A DNA stretch of 39,413 nucleotides, from positions 1 through 39,413 of the forward strand of contig NZ_AKJY01000023.1 in NCBI RefSeq assembly GCF_000282115.1. The letters are read 5' to 3'. Under the pieces are notes generated by a model. The model worked only from the letters and a program-made list of their open reading frames with translations, searched no databases and was not told where the DNA came from. How positions within the stretch are numbered: position 1 is the stretch's first letter; every line of letters begins with the position of its first letter. The DNA comes from Chryseobacterium populi. GTDB lineage: Bacteria > Bacteroidota > Bacteroidia > Flavobacteriales > Weeksellaceae. The translations under genes were made by a program, and so were the position numbers. Shown one piece after another: positions 39,315-39,413 of this stretch.

Positions 39315-39413
39315 TACTTTAATGTTTTCACAACGGAATAATCCTTATTGTGAATTGCTTTTGAAGACTTACCCTTTTTCAAACAGTTGATAAATATAAA
39401 ATATTCTCTAATT

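Overview
The window looks like a chromosome segment from a Bacteroidota bacterium of the Flavobacteriales, probably Chryseobacterium or a close relative. The evidence is AT-rich coding, TAnnTTTG-type -7 promoter boxes, a type IX secretion sorting domain, Bacteroidota-style RHS proteins (DUF6443 type) and a Mu/TnsB-like transposase family typical of that phylum. I made no database search; family names come from motifs read in the translations.

Layout. (1) 25-3468, minus strand: an RNA-repair cluster of the RNA ligase RtcB and two RlaP-like nucleotidyltransferases, ending in a terminator. (2) 3553 to about 39154: a region I interpret as one large transposon. Its left part holds repeats, a DDE transposase (TnsB/MuA-like), an AAA+ partner (TnsC/MuB-like) and an XRE repressor with a putative operator pair. 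Sites sharing a C-S-AAA-W-W-GCC-R-AA core occur in opposite orientation at the two ends. A second copy of the left end starts at 39155, which suggests tandem insertion of related elements. (3) Cargo: a T9SS-sorted surface protein and two long RHS/YD proteins in an apparent operon, with a polymorphic toxin tip and a lipoprotein immunity candidate (9011-17675). An IS3 scrap follows, then a displaced second RHS tip with a different toxin and a four-helix membrane immunity candidate (17962-20704). (4) A DUF4132 giant protein with a small partner (21039-26534). (5) A Crp/Fnr regulator, alpha/beta hydrolase, MoaF-like protein, F420-reductase-like oxidoreductase and SDR (26719-30113), with a duplicated regulatory cassette carrying an FNR-like palindrome. 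(6) IS3 and gene remnants (30475-30896). (7) A tightly overlapping five-gene operon (31053-38841): a double-GHKL ATPase/histidine-kinase-like protein, a receiver protein, an HNH nuclease, an Eco57I-type adenine methyltransferase, and an HNH-STAND ATPase-TPR protein.

The most promising candidate for an undescribed system is the last operon. It combines a modification enzyme and two HNH nucleases with a two-component-like pair and a STAND switch, and it sits in transposon cargo beside other conflict genes. A defence role is inferred from domains and context; nothing in the sequence proves it.
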